Source of the DNA: Flemingiibacterium sp045534235 | Lineage (GTDB): Bacteria; Bacillota; Clostridia; Oscillospirales; CAG-272 | Length of the DNA stretch: 15,473 nt | Direction of reading: 5' to 3' | Assembly: GCA_045534235.1 (NCBI GenBank) | Contig: JAZSJI010000144.1 | Span: 1-15,473 of the forward strand | Shown here: positions 1-7,123 of the stretch, piece by piece | How the letters are laid out: every line of letters starts with the position of its first letter | Position numbering within the stretch: position 1 is the stretch's first letter | Notes under the pieces: model-generated | What the model was told of the DNA's origin: nothing | What the model saw: only the letters and a program-made list of their open reading frames with translations | The model's database searches: none | Program-made: the position numbers and the translations under genes

Positions 1-84
1 AAATCGACCGTAAAGCGCCGTTTTGCCGCTTTAATGGAAACAATTGTTTTTAATAAATTAAAAATATCGCCTGTTTCATTTTCG

Positions 85-98
85 GTTTGTTAACAAAC
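85..98. promoter_or_regulatory. 14-bp perfect palindrome, candidate operator
   Basis: The sequence GTTTGTTAACAAAC is a perfect two-fold palindrome about 65 bp upstream of the predicted -35 box of the sugar ATPase gene. It is flanked by TTTTCG at 79-84 and its complement CGAAAA at 104-109, so a longer imperfect dyad is present. Perfect symmetry with a GTTAAC core fits a dimeric regulator site, but no regulator can be named from sequence. There is no T-tract after it, so it is not a terminator. The rest of 1-164 shows no gene; only the start of an upstream intergenic region is visible. Confidence 0.4.
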
Positions 99-164
99 AA
101 ACTCGAAAAACTGTGCAAATGTTACAAAGAATTATCCGAAATTTTGGGGAAAAAGGCTCTACCA

Positions 165-193
165 TTTTCACGGGAAATTTGGTACAATATTAT
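165..193 (+). promoter_or_regulatory. Probable sigma-A promoter of the sugar ATPase gene
   Basis: TTTTCA at 165-170 (4 of 6 matches to TTGACA) lies 17 bp before TATTAT at 188-193 (5 of 6 matches to TATAAT). Transcription would start near 200 and give a leader of about 65 nt. An alternative -10, TACAAT at 183-188, overlaps it but lacks a well-placed -35. The leader carries a good Shine-Dalgarno, AAGGAGG at 248-254. Confidence 0.45.
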
Positions 194-264
194 ACGTTGA
201 ATAAGACTGCATAGATTTCGACACCATCGGTGCCGTTTCAAAATACCAAGGAGGAAATTTTTCA

Positions 265-1380
265 ATGGCAAGCTTATCCTTAAAGCACATCTACAAAAAG
301 TATCCGGGCGGCGTTACCGCCGTATCCGACTTCTGCCTTGAGATCAAGGACAAGGAGTTCATCATTTTCGTCGGTCCTTCCGGTTGCGGTAAGTCGACCA
401 CTCTTCGTATGATCGCAGGTCTTGAGGAGATCACCGAGGGCGAGCTCTTCATCGGCGACAGACTCGTTAACGACGTAGCTCCTAAGGACAGAGATATCGC
501 GATGGTGTTCCAGAACTACGCGCTTTATCCTCATATGTCCGTGTTTGATAACATGGCATTCGGTCTTAAGCTCCGCAAGGTTCCCAAGGAAGAGATCAAG
601 AGAAAGGTTGAGGAAGCAGCTCGTATCCTCGACATCACCCACCTTCTCGACAGAAAGCCGAAGGCTCTGTCCGGTGGTCAGAAGCAGCGTGTTGCGCTCG
701 GTCGTGCGATCGTCCGCGATCCTAAGGTATTCCTTCTCGACGAGCCGCTCTCGAACCTCGACGCAAAGCTCCGTGCTGCGATGAGAACCGAGCTTACCAA
801 GCTCCACAAGAAGCTGGGTACCACGTTTATCTACGTTACTCACGACCAGGTCGAGGCTATGACCATGGCAACGAGAATCGTTGTTATGAAGGACGGTCTT
901 ATCCAGCAGGTCGACACTCCTCAGAATCTTTACGATCTGCCTTGCAACATCTTCGTTGCAGGCTTCATCGGAACTCCTCAGATGAACTTCATCAATGCGA
1001 AGCTCGAGAAGAAGGAAGGCGAGCTCTACATCGACTTTGCCGGCAACTCCATCAAGCTTCCTGCTGAGAAGGCAAAGAACGAGGCTCTTCAGGAGTACGT
1101 TGGCAAGGAAGTTATTGCAGGCCTTCGTCCCGAGTGTATCCACGACGAGCCTATGTACCTGTCCAGTATGGCTGACAGCGTAATCGAGTGCAGCGTAGAC
1201 GTTACCGAGCTTATGGGTAACGAGATCTTCCTTTATCTCTCTGCAGACGAGGATCATCCGCTCACCGCTCGCGTTTCCTCGCGTTCGAGCGCAAGAGCAG
1301 GCGATACCATCAAGGTTGCCCTCGATATCTCCAGACTCCATATCTTTGATAAGGACACCGAGAGATGCATCGTTCACTAA
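265..1380 (+). CDS. ABC transporter ATP-binding protein, MsmK/UgpC sugar-import type
   Basis: This is the cytoplasmic ATPase subunit that powers carbohydrate ABC importers. All nucleotide-binding motifs are intact: Walker A GPSGCGKST (residues 37-45), signature LSGGQ (135-139), Walker B ending in D159-E160, and the switch histidine H193 in THDQVEA. Residues from about 235 form the OB/TOBE-type regulatory domain typical of the CUT1 ATPases, and 371 residues is the usual family length. No permease or solute-binding gene is adjacent and the gene has its own promoter and terminator. That fits the shared ATPases (MsmK in streptococci, MsmX in Bacillus) that serve several sugar importers; this role is inferred. 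Codon use is strongly biased: its isoleucines (about 28) are nearly all ATC with no ATA, whereas nearby ffh uses ATA freely. This suggests high expression. The start is ATG with AAGGAGG ten bases upstream. Confidence 0.93.
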   Translation: MASLSLKHIYKKYPGGVTAVSDFCLEIKDKEFIIFVGPSGCGKSTTLRMIAGLEEITEGELFIGDRLVNDVAPKDRDIAMVFQNYALYPHMSVFDNMAFGLKLRKVPKEEIKRKVEEAARILDITHLLDRKPKALSGGQKQRVALGRAIVRDPKVFLLDEPLSNLDAKLRAAMRTELTKLHKKLGTTFIYVTHDQVEAMTMATRIVVMKDGLIQQVDTPQNLYDLPCNIFVAGFIGTPQMNFINAKLEKKEGELYIDFAGNSIKLPAEKAKNEALQEYVGKEVIAGLRPECIHDEPMYLSSMADSVIECSVDVTELMGNEIFLYLSADEDHPLTARVSSRSSARAGDTIKVALDISRLHIFDKDTERCIVH

Positions 1381-1404
1381 CCCTGAGCCTACATTAATAA
1401 AATT

Positions 1405-1432
1405 GCCGCCACCGATTTCGGTGGCGGTTTTT
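1405..1432 (+). terminator. Rho-independent terminator after the sugar ATPase gene
   Basis: A 9-bp GC-rich stem (CCGCCACCG at 1406-1414 pairing with CGGTGGCGG at 1419-1427) closes a 4-nt ATTT loop and is followed by five T's. It begins 25 bp after the stop codon and separates this gene from the ylxM operon. Confidence 0.92.
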
Positions 1433-1456
1433 GTTGAAACTTTTTTCAAAAACCCC

Positions 1457-1485
1457 TTGACAAAGAGGCGGTTATGTGATATACT
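1457..1485 (+). promoter_or_regulatory. Near-consensus extended -10 promoter of the ylxM-ffh-rpsP-khpA operon
   Basis: Perfect -35 TTGACA (1457-1462), a 17-bp spacer and -10 TATACT (1480-1485) preceded by the extended -10 element TGA (1477-1479). Transcription should start close to 1492. The -10 abuts a perfect inverted repeat (1486-1506). Confidence 0.88.
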
Positions 1486-1506
1486 TGTAAAGCGATTTGC
1501 TTTACA
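1486..1506. promoter_or_regulatory. Perfect inverted repeat TGTAAAGC-N5-GCTTTACA at the predicted transcription start
   Basis: Two 8-bp arms (1486-1493 and 1499-1506) are exact complements separated by GATTT. The element begins directly after the -10 box and spans the predicted start site, ending 16 bp before the ylxM start codon. It could be an operator for a dimeric repressor or a small hairpin at the 5' end of the transcript. There is no T-tract, so it is not a terminator. Confidence 0.55.
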
Positions 1507-1522
1507 GTATTGAGGTGAGGAC

Positions 1523-1879
1523 GTGGCACTGCACGAAAAGGATCTTGAAATAGCGCTTTTGCTTGACTTTTACGGCGAGCTGCTGTCAGATAGCCGCAGA
1601 CACGCGGCGGAGCTTTATTATAATGAAGACCTCTCGCTTGGCGAGGTTGCCGAAGATATGGGCATCACCCGTCAGGGCGTACGCGATCATATCGAGAGGG
1701 CGAAGTCACAGCTTGCGACGTACGAGGAGAAGCTCGGACTTGCCGCGAAGTTCCGCGAGATAGAGGCGACTATCGCTAACGTCGTTCCAAAGCTCGAAGT
1801 ACTTTGCAACGGTGCAGAGGGTGAGACTCGTGCAGAGCTTGAAGATATAATCAAAAAAGTAAAAACTGTTACGATATAA
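1523..1879 (+). CDS. ylxM: YlxM/p13-family helix-turn-helix protein, SRP-associated
   Basis: A 118-residue protein of the YlxM family, which is encoded immediately upstream of ffh in most Firmicutes and in streptococci modulates the signal recognition particle pathway. The N-terminal half has the family's sigma-70 region 4-like helix-turn-helix: LYYNEDLSLGEVAEDMGITRQ at about residues 31-51, followed by a second helix around VRDHIERAKSQL. The C-terminal part is charged and helical. The start is GTG at 1523, supported by the strong Shine-Dalgarno GAGGTGAGG at 1512-1520. It is the first gene of the operon and ends 19 bp before ffh. Despite the DNA-binding fold, a direct regulatory role on DNA is not established for this family. 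Confidence 0.92.
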   Translation: MALHEKDLEIALLLDFYGELLSDSRRHAAELYYNEDLSLGEVAEDMGITRQGVRDHIERAKSQLATYEEKLGLAAKFREIEATIANVVPKLEVLCNGAEGETRAELEDIIKKVKTVTI

Positions 1880-1898
1880 CCTGTTACGGAGGAAACTG

Positions 1899-3239
1899 AT
1901 GTTTCAGAGTTTAGTCGATAAAATGTCGGAGGCTTTCAAGAAGTTCAAAAACAAGGGAAAGCTTACCGAGGCAGACGTCAAGGCGGGTATGCGCGAGATA
2001 AAGCTCGCTCTGCTCGAGGCTGACGTCAACTACAAGGTCGTAAAAGACTTTATTAAAATAGTTACCGAGCGCGCAGTCGGCGCAGAGGTTTTGGAAAGCC
2101 TCGTGCCTGCGCAGCAGATAGTCAAGATAGTTAACGAAGAACTGTGCACGCTTATGGGCGGCACGCAGTCAAAGCTGACTATCTCGTCGAGACCGCCTAC
2201 AGTTATTATGATGGTAGGTCTGCAGGGTGCTGGTAAAACCACGCACGCGGGCAAGCTCGCAGGAATGTACAAAAAGCAGGGCAAGCGTCCCTTGCTCGTA
2301 GCCTGCGACGTATACCGTCCTGCGGCTATAAAGCAGCTCGAGGTCGTCGGCTCACAGCTTGAGATACCAGTCTTTCAGATGGGCGACAAGGTAAGCCCCG
2401 TCGAGATTGCAAAAGCGGGTATAGAGCACGCTAAACGGCACGGTCACGATATGGTGTTTATAGACACAGCAGGTCGACTTCACATCGACGAGGTGCTGAT
2501 GAACGAGCTTCGTGACATAAAGGCTACCACCGAGCCTGCGGAGATATTGCTCGTCGTCGATGCGATGACCGGTCAGGACGCGGTAAACGTGGCAGAGTCG
2601 TTCAACGAGCTTCTTGACATCACTGGCGTCATACTCACGAAGATGGACGGCGACACACGAGGCGGTGCGGCACTTTCCGTACGCCACGTCACGGGTAAGC
2701 CGATAAAGTTCGTCGGTACGGGCGAAAAGCTCGATATGATCGAGCCGTTCTACCCCGACAGAATGGCATCGCGTATACTCGGTATGGGCGACGTACTGTC
2801 GCTTATAGAAAAGGCACAGCAGAACTTTGACGAAAAGCAGGCAGAGGAGCTTGAGCGCAAGATGCGCGAGCAGAGCTTTACGCTGACCGATTTTCTCGAT
2901 CAGTTCAAGCAGGTGCGCGGCATGGGATCGATGGATCAGATACTCGGTATGATACCGGGCGTCAATCAGGCGGCACTAAAGGACGTCCACGTTGACGAAA
3001 AGCAGCTCGACCGTGTTGAGGCGATAATCCTCTCGATGACTCCGGAGGAGCGCGACAAGCCGGATATTATCAGTGCATCGCGCAAAAAGCGTATTGCGGC
3101 AGGAAGCGGTATGAAGGTAGAGGATGTCAACCGCCTACTCAAGCAGTACGATCAGATGAAGCAGATGATGAAGAAATTCTCGTCTATGGCAGGCGGCAAG
3201 AAATTCGGCCGCAGAAACAAGATGAAATTCCCGTTTTAA
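1899..3239 (+). CDS. ffh: Signal recognition particle GTPase Ffh (SRP54)
   Basis: Ffh binds 4.5S/6S RNA and signal sequences on nascent chains and delivers ribosomes to the FtsY receptor at the membrane. The 446-residue protein has the full NG-M layout. The helical N domain covers about 1-95. The GTPase G domain has the P-loop GLQGAGKTT (107-115), DTAGR (189-193) and TKMDG (247-251), followed by the family motif GTGEKL. The methionine-rich M domain from about 295 includes the RNA-binding SRKKRIAAGSG stretch and a Met-rich tail (QMKQMMKKF). The length is normal. The Shine-Dalgarno CGGAGGAA lies just upstream of the ATG. Isoleucine ATA codons are frequent, unlike in the flanking ribosomal protein and sugar ATPase genes. 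Confidence 0.97.
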   Translation: MFQSLVDKMSEAFKKFKNKGKLTEADVKAGMREIKLALLEADVNYKVVKDFIKIVTERAVGAEVLESLVPAQQIVKIVNEELCTLMGGTQSKLTISSRPPTVIMMVGLQGAGKTTHAGKLAGMYKKQGKRPLLVACDVYRPAAIKQLEVVGSQLEIPVFQMGDKVSPVEIAKAGIEHAKRHGHDMVFIDTAGRLHIDEVLMNELRDIKATTEPAEILLVVDAMTGQDAVNVAESFNELLDITGVILTKMDGDTRGGAALSVRHVTGKPIKFVGTGEKLDMIEPFYPDRMASRILGMGDVLSLIEKAQQNFDEKQAEELERKMREQSFTLTDFLDQFKQVRGMGSMDQILGMIPGVNQAALKDVHVDEKQLDRVEAIILSMTPEERDKPDIISASRKKRIAAGSGMKVEDVNRLLKQYDQMKQMMKKFSSMAGGKKFGRRNKMKFPF

Positions 3240-3293
3240 TCGGGTTTCAAATAAATAAAAAACAATAAACATATTTTTTGGAGGAAAATCAAA

Positions 3294-3539
3294 ATGGCAG
3301 TTAAACTCAGACTTACCAGAATCGGCGCAAAGAAGAACCCTTACTACCGCGTAGTAGTAGCTGACTCCCGTTACCCCAGAGACGGTCGTTTCATCGAGGT
3401 TATCGGTACCTACAATCCTATGACCGAGCCTGCTGAGGTTAAGATCGACGCTGAAAAGGCAAAGAAATGGATCGCTAACGGCGCACAGCCCACCGATACC
3501 GTTAAGGCTCTTCTCAAGAAGACCGGCGCTATCGACTAA
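3294..3539 (+). CDS. rpsP: Small ribosomal subunit protein bS16
   Basis: bS16 is a primary assembly protein of the 30S subunit. The 81-residue sequence has the conserved start MAVKLRLTRIGAKKNPYYR, then VVADSRYPRDGRFIEVIGTYNP and the C-terminal GAQPTDTVKALL. Its length is normal. A strong GGAGG (about 3280-3284) lies 9 bases before the ATG. All its isoleucine codons are ATC, as expected of a highly expressed gene. It follows ffh by 54 bp of A/T-rich sequence with no visible terminator, so it is probably co-transcribed from the ylxM promoter. Confidence 0.98.
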   Translation: MAVKLRLTRIGAKKNPYYRVVVADSRYPRDGRFIEVIGTYNPMTEPAEVKIDAEKAKKWIANGAQPTDTVKALLKKTGAID

Positions 3540-3546
3540 TCTTATT

Positions 3547-3783
3547 ATGGTAGAGCTTAAAAAAGTTCTCACCGATATCGCAAAGGCTATAGTAGACGAA
3601 CCCGATAAGGTTTCTGTTGAGGAAAAGGTTGAGGGTAATGACGTTTACCTTGAGCTTCACGTTGCTGAAGACGATATGGGCAAGGTCATCGGCAGACACG
3701 GCAAGATCGCAAAGTCGATCCGCCTTGTTATGAAGGCGGCGGCTAACACTACCGGCAAGCGCGTGACCGTTGAGATAAGATAA
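3547..3783 (+). CDS. khpA: KH-domain RNA-binding protein KhpA
   Basis: A 78-residue single KH-domain protein (formerly YlqC). In Gram-positive bacteria KhpA pairs with KhpB/Jag to bind many RNAs and influence cell elongation and division. The RNA-binding GxxG loop is GRHG (residues 49-52) within VIGRHGKIAKSIR, and the protein has the family's normal length. It starts only 7 bp after the rpsP stop. The intervening bases (TCTTATT) contain no Shine-Dalgarno, so translation probably depends on coupling to rpsP. It is the last gene before a strong terminator. In many Firmicutes rimM, trmD and rplS follow here; they do not in this window. Confidence 0.95.
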   Translation: MVELKKVLTDIAKAIVDEPDKVSVEEKVEGNDVYLELHVAEDDMGKVIGRHGKIAKSIRLVMKAAANTTGKRVTVEIR

Positions 3784-3785
3784 AG

Positions 3786-3818
3786 AAAATCCCACGTTGT
3801 AAAAAACGTGGGATTTTT
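3786..3818. terminator. Bidirectional terminator between khpA and the ydjH-like gene
   Basis: A 13-bp perfect stem (AAAATCCCACGTT at 3786-3798 with AACGTGGGATTTT at 3805-3817) and a 6-nt loop. On the plus strand it ends in TTTTT just after the khpA stop. On the minus strand it ends in TTTT just after the stop of the convergent gene. It serves both converging operons. Confidence 0.93.
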
Positions 3819-3824
3819 GCGTGT

Positions 3825-4718
3825 TTAGAAGCGTCCGCCGCGTCCGCCGTGTGAGCGGCCGGACGAGCTGCGGTGCATCGACGAGCCGCCGCTAAAGCCA
3901 CCGCGTGAGCCACCGTGTCCGCTGCTGTGCGATGATGTGTCGCGCCTTGTACGCACGGTATTTGAATAGAGGTATCGGTCGCTTTGCGAGCGAAGGCTTA
4001 AACTGCCATTGACCATATAGTCGGTCGCTCCGCTTGCCGGACGTACAGTCTTCATACCGCTTTTCATTACGGATACCATAATGAGGGAGATGATAAATCC
4101 TACGATGACTGCGGGGACGATATAAGTGAACGAAAAGCCACCCTCGTCGTATTCGTCGTAGTCGTAGTAGTAATCGTCCTCCGTGTAGGTCGTAACCGCC
4201 GCATCAGTGAAATAATCGTCCGCCGCGTCATTCGTCTCTTCATATTTCGCGCTTATTATGTACGACTGACACATATTTGCAAACGTGTAAAACGCGTCGA
4301 CGTAATTGCCCGCGGACAAATCGTCAATAAATGCGTTTTCAATCTCGTAGAGATAATAGTCGTTAAGATAATATGCGCCGCGCCCGTGAGTGGTTATCCA
4401 CCATTCTCTGCCGCCCATATCAATGAGTAGCAGTACGCCGTCGTCGTCCTCGCCAAAGCCGTAGCCGTTGTCGTCGTAAAAGTCGTCGGCGTAGTCCATT
4501 GCGGATTTGCCGCTTGTGGAGTTCACCGTAACTATAGCGATTTCAATTTGATGCCGACTACTGATGTCATCGAGCGTAGCAGTAAGAGCGGTTTCCTCCA
4601 AGCTTGTGAGCAGATCGGCGTTGTCAACTACGAGCGGAAGGGTGCGATTGGCACAAATGCCTACCGCAAGCGATGCTACCGTAAGAAGCGTGAGCGTAAA
4701 AATAAATATCTTCTTCAT
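3825..4718 (-). CDS. TPM-domain membrane protein (YdjH/YgcG-like)
   Basis: About 297 residues from the chosen ATG at 4718. There is a hydrophobic signal sequence (about 1-22, MKKIFIFTLTLL...), then an extracellular TPM domain (about 25-160; the family's opening DNADLL, then GVLLLIDMGGREWWITTHGRGA). Next come an Asp/Tyr-rich stretch just outside the membrane (about 175-192), one transmembrane segment (about 197-218) and a cytoplasmic tail ending in a Ser/Gly/Arg/His-rich segment typical of this family. A GTG at 4730 would add four residues. The ATG at 4718 is preferred because GAGGTG lies 4 bases before it and the signal sequence then starts with MKK. TPM proteins have no single agreed function; some are phosphatases or repair factors in plants. 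The gene is third in a cassette equivalent to B. subtilis ydjI-ydjG-ydjH, and starts 8 bp after the stop of the preceding gene. Confidence 0.82.
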   Translation of the reverse strand: MKKIFIFTLTLLTVASLAVGICANRTLPLVVDNADLLTSLEETALTATLDDISSRHQIEIAIVTVNSTSGKSAMDYADDFYDDNGYGFGEDDDGVLLLIDMGGREWWITTHGRGAYYLNDYYLYEIENAFIDDLSAGNYVDAFYTFANMCQSYIISAKYEETNDAADDYFTDAAVTTYTEDDYYYDYDEYDEGGFSFTYIVPAVIVGFIISLIMVSVMKSGMKTVRPASGATDYMVNGSLSLRSQSDRYLYSNTVRTRRDTSSHSSGHGGSRGGFSGGSSMHRSSSGRSHGGRGGRF

Positions 4719-4726
4719 CGCGCACC

Positions 4727-5809
4727 TCACATTATGGCTATGATATTCAAAAGTATGAATATTATAGCGGAAAATACAGCCGCGCCGCCGAGCAGATACT
4801 TCCAGTAAAGTCCCTTGTCAACGGGAAGGTTGCCTACAAACTTGCCCGTTTGTCCGTTCATCGCGAAGGTGAACTTTTTATCCTGCCACGTTGTGTTAAG
4901 AAGCCATACGGGGTAGAGCACGTAACGTGCTTTTCCACTGCCGATACCGACGGAGCCGCTCTCTCTTGTTACCGTTGCGTAGCCGTTGACGGTAGAACGG
5001 AATACGTCCTCGGTGCTCTTTTTTACGCGCTCACTTGCACGCGCGCGGCTGTCTTCCATACTGACGTCGTAGCGGTCAGCGAGATAGCCCGAAAGATACG
5101 CCGTCTGAAAGTCTACTGCCTCGGAAAAATCGTACGGCTCAATAGACTCCATCAAATCATCCGCCATCTTCGTAGAGCCGTCTACGGGAACACGCTCAAA
5201 ATCAAGCGTGCCGCCGCGCACTATCGAATAATAGCTTGTTTCAACGCAGTTGTGCGTAGGAGTGGTGTACGTGCGTACACGCGTCGCCCTGTAGCGTATA
5301 TCGGCATCTGTTTTGGCGTCGTATATCCAGAACGGTACGTAAACGCCCTTTATCTCGTCGATGTGGTTTTGATCCTTAAACACCTTGGGAAGCAGACGCT
5401 TGCCGGTGATGTGCCGCTGGTAAGCGGCTTTCGCCGCAGCCTTGTCGAGCTTAAAGGGGATAACGAGGTCGGGGCGAAGGTCGCCTGAGAGCTGTCCCTT
5501 CATAATAATCGGGTTTGAGCAATACGGACAGTGCGTTGCCGCGGTCGTGTCGTCGCATATGACCTCGCCGCCGCAGGTGTTGCACACGTAAACGCGTAGA
5601 CCGTCCTTTTCGCCTTCTTGCCATTCGCTCTCGACGTTTTCCCAGTTATTAGCCTCTTCGTGCTCGTCCTTCAGATCCTCGTCGTAGCCCTTAAGAGTTT
5701 CAAGCTCGAACTCCGTGTCGCAGTACGGGCATTTTGGCTTCTGCGTCTTAACGTCAAATTCGATAACGCCGCCGCAACAAGGGCATTTATATTCGAAAAG
5801 GTCAGCCAT
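4727..5809 (-). CDS. Tail-anchored double zinc-ribbon protein (YdjG-like)
   Basis: A 360-residue protein with two N-terminal zinc ribbons: C9/C12-C27/C30 and C76/C79-C94/C97, joined by an acidic linker. A central domain of about 220 residues contains the family hallmark VYVPFWIYDA and a later YVLYPVWLLNTTW. One C-terminal transmembrane helix (about 339-360) ends at the last residue, so the bulk of the protein should face the cytoplasm. This layout matches YdjG of B. subtilis, which together with YdjH recruits the SPFH protein YdjI to the membrane in the PspA-linked envelope stress response; that role is transferred by analogy. Its ATG overlaps the stop of the upstream SPFH gene by one base (TGATG on the minus strand), so translation is probably coupled. 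Confidence 0.85.
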   Translation of the reverse strand: MADLFEYKCPCCGGVIEFDVKTQKPKCPYCDTEFELETLKGYDEDLKDEHEEANNWENVESEWQEGEKDGLRVYVCNTCGGEVICDDTTAATHCPYCSNPIIMKGQLSGDLRPDLVIPFKLDKAAAKAAYQRHITGKRLLPKVFKDQNHIDEIKGVYVPFWIYDAKTDADIRYRATRVRTYTTPTHNCVETSYYSIVRGGTLDFERVPVDGSTKMADDLMESIEPYDFSEAVDFQTAYLSGYLADRYDVSMEDSRARASERVKKSTEDVFRSTVNGYATVTRESGSVGIGSGKARYVLYPVWLLNTTWQDKKFTFAMNGQTGKFVGNLPVDKGLYWKYLLGGAAVFSAIIFILLNIIAIM

Positions 5810-7101
5810 CAGTTAGCGTCACCGCCGAGCTTGGTGCCACATTCAGGGCAGAACTTGGGAGTAGCCGCAGGGTTTGTGTTTACCCAACCGCAGCTTGCAC
5901 ATTTTATTTCTGTGTCGGGCTTCTTTGCACCGCACGCAGGGCAGAATTTTCCGTTGCTGGTAGCGCCGCACGCGCACGTCCAGGTGTCCGCCATAGGCTT
6001 CTTCGCACCGCAATTAGTGCAGAAATTGCCGGTCGCGCTGTTGCCGCACGCACACTTCCAAGCACCTGCGGGAGCGGTAGGCTGACTTTGCGCTTGCTGC
6101 TGTCCCATTGCGTAGAAATTCTGCGCGTTTGCACCACCCTGATTCATAGCCATACCCATACCCATAAAGCCGGTCATAGCACCCGCTTCGTTGGATGCCG
6201 CCGCACGCATAGCGTCTGCCTGCGCACCGACAAGCGTTGCACCTGCCATAGTGGGATCCTTGTACATAGCGGTCTTCTGCGCGGTCTTGAGCATCTCCTG
6301 ATCCTCTTCGGTAAGCGTCGGAGGATTGAGCGCCACCTTGACGTCACCTATACCGCGAGCGCCCCATTCAGCCGCGAGCTCCTCGTTGAGGAAGCCCTCA
6401 AGCTCTTCGCTGTGAGCGGGGATCTGATTCGGGCGGAGCTCAAGGTTCGAAAGCTTTGCAAGTGCGGGTCCGAGAGCACTTATGAACTCGGTCTTCATCG
6501 TGGATTCGATGGTTTCTTTGCTGAAGCTGTCAGATACGTTGCCTGCAAGGGACGTATAGAACTTAAGCGGGTCGGTCAGGCGGTATGTGTAGATACCGTT
6601 GCAGCGAAGGGAAACGTCAACGTCAAATCCGATGCGTGAGTCAACAACGCGGAACGCGATAGGAGTTGCAGTTCCAAACTTATTGTCTACGATCTCCTTG
6701 GTGTTAACGTAGTAAATTCTTTGATCCTTACCGGTGTCGCCGCCGTAGGTGAATCGCTTGCCGATAGTCTTGAAGGTTTCAATTATCGACTCGCCGAGCT
6801 TGCCTGCGAAGATTGAGGGCTCGGTCGAACTGTCGTATGTAAATTCGCCGGGCTCTGCGCAGACCTCAACGATCTTGCCCTGCTCAACGATTATCATACA
6901 CTGACCGTCAGCAACGGCTATGCCCGAACCGCTTGAGATGATATTGTCCTCTGCCTTGGTGTTGGATGAGCGTCCGCCGACACGTTTTTCGCCCTTGACC
7001 ATAAGTATGTCGTTAGGAATAGCCTCACAGTAGAAAAATTCCTTCCACTGATCGGCGAGAGTGCCGCCGAGTGCGCCAATGCCTGCTTTAATAAGTCCCA
7101 T
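5809..7101 (-). CDS. SPFH-domain protein with three C-terminal zinc ribbons (YdjI-like)
   Basis: A 430-residue protein often labelled 'virion core protein' in older annotation. The N-terminal two thirds (about 25-285) is an SPFH/band-7-like domain without a transmembrane segment. A Met/Gly/Gln-rich linker follows (about 305-345), then three zinc ribbons with cysteines at 350/352/361/364, 376/378/387/390 and 401/404/418/421. The first two use an unusual CxC first knuckle and look like a recent duplication (both end in CGAKKP). In B. subtilis YdjI is a soluble SPFH protein held at the membrane by YdjG and YdjH, where it localises PspA. From memory the Bacillus protein is roughly 100 residues shorter, so the extra ribbons may be a lineage feature. 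It is the first gene of the minus-strand operon, with GGAGG 8 bases before the ATG. Confidence 0.87.
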   Translation of the reverse strand: MGLIKAGIGALGGTLADQWKEFFYCEAIPNDILMVKGEKRVGGRSSNTKAEDNIISSGSGIAVADGQCMIIVEQGKIVEVCAEPGEFTYDSSTEPSIFAGKLGESIIETFKTIGKRFTYGGDTGKDQRIYYVNTKEIVDNKFGTATPIAFRVVDSRIGFDVDVSLRCNGIYTYRLTDPLKFYTSLAGNVSDSFSKETIESTMKTEFISALGPALAKLSNLELRPNQIPAHSEELEGFLNEELAAEWGARGIGDVKVALNPPTLTEEDQEMLKTAQKTAMYKDPTMAGATLVGAQADAMRAAASNEAGAMTGFMGMGMAMNQGGANAQNFYAMGQQQAQSQPTAPAGAWKCACGNSATGNFCTNCGAKKPMADTWTCACGATSNGKFCPACGAKKPDTEIKCASCGWVNTNPAATPKFCPECGTKLGGDAN

Positions 7102-7123
7102 GGTAAATACCTCCGTTATATAC

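Noticed and set aside
11..33. Inverted repeat TAAAGCG-N9-CGCTTTA, with half-sites like the ylxM dyad
   Set aside because: The stem is only 7 bp, no T-tract follows, and the half-site spacing differs from the ylxM element (1486-1506). It could be the remnant of an upstream terminator, but too little flanking sequence is visible.
280..1449. 389-codon open frame on the minus strand opposite the sugar ATPase gene
   Set aside because: It is a by-product of codon bias in the real gene (no TTA, CTA or TCA codons). It has no recognisable domain, and it reads through the terminator hairpin of the sense gene.
4850..5488. 212-codon plus-strand open frame opposite the YdjG-like gene
   Set aside because: It is fully antisense to a gene with clear zinc-ribbon and membrane features, shows no Shine-Dalgarno and resembles no known family.
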